Assembly: GCA_913058165.1 (NCBI GenBank)
Contig: CAJXQV010000006.1
Span: forward strand, 1 to 13,984
Direction: 5' to 3'
DNA: 13,984 nucleotides
From: an uncultured Chromatiales bacterium
GTDB taxonomy: Bacteria; Pseudomonadota; Gammaproteobacteria; Steroidobacterales; GCA-2729495
Below, in pieces: positions 13,950-13,984 of the stretch (positions within the stretch are counted from its first letter, which is position 1; every line of letters begins with the position of its first letter). Position numbers and translations under genes: made by a program. The notes below the pieces were generated by a model. It was not told the DNA's origin. It made no database searches and saw nothing but the letters and a program-made list of their open reading frames with translations.

Positions 13950-13984
13950 CTGTCTCTTATACACATCTGACGCTGCCGACGATC
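13950..13984 (-). other. Untrimmed Nextera (Tn5) adapter at right contig end
   Basis: Starting with CTGTCTCTTATACACATCT at 13950, this is the exact reverse complement of bases 3-37. The last organismal base is 13949. The GTG at 13964-13962 inside it creates a false start codon for the CapA-like gene. Confidence 0.98.

Noticed and set aside
1..13984. Terminal inverted repeats with Tn5 mosaic ends, suggesting a composite transposon
   Set aside because: The repeats are exactly the Nextera adapter, stop at the contig edges, and no transposase or cargo genes are present.

Overview
This is ordinary, densely packed chromosomal DNA from a gammaproteobacterium, probably a marine or other environmental one known from a metagenome. 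Closest relatives cannot be named from sequence reading alone. The lineage call rests on gene order: dprA, smg, a topoisomerase, tsaC and aroE on one strand, facing def, fmt and rsmB on the other. That matches the E. coli smf-smg-yrdD-tsaC-aroE / def-fmt-rsmB region. A LysM exoprotein gene next to def is shared with Pseudomonas. The window is an assembled contig with untrimmed Nextera/Tn5 library adapter at both ends (bases 1-37 and 13950-13984). Only about 38-13949 is organismal DNA.

Left part (38-3246): a complete glutathione reductase gene (gor, +) converges on shikimate dehydrogenase (aroE, -) with only 8 bp between them. A 227-bp divergent promoter region separates aroE from tag (+), which encodes 3-methyladenine DNA glycosylase I. 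A short hairpin separates tag from the convergent tsaC.

Middle part (3247-9217, all minus strand, read right to left): a LysM-domain exported protein ends in a strong intrinsic terminator. Then comes the run dprA - smg - topA - tsaC. topA is full length in its core but has no zinc-ribbon cysteines and ends in a lysine-rich tail.

Right part (9218-13949): a 189-bp divergent region carries a good extended -10 promoter. It is followed by def - fmt - rsmB on the plus strand, with fmt and rsmB overlapping by 4 bp. trkA, the usual next gene, is missing. Instead a convergent minus-strand pair follows: a PLP enzyme of the ACC deaminase/D-cysteine desulfhydrase family, translationally coupled to a CapA-like gene cut by the contig end.

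Together the core genes serve translation (formylation of initiator Met-tRNA by Fmt, its removal by Def, 16S rRNA methylation by RsmB, tRNA t6A synthesis by TsaC) and DNA handling (TopA, DprA, Tag). I looked for an undescribed system and found no convincing one: no phage, IS, CRISPR, toxin-antitoxin or defence genes. The points most worth a second look are the adapter artefacts (which create a fake N-terminus on the last protein), the unusual C-terminus of TopA, the degenerate WPGP motif in TsaC, the active-site residues of the PLP enzyme, and the breaks from the expected gene order around tag and after rsmB.
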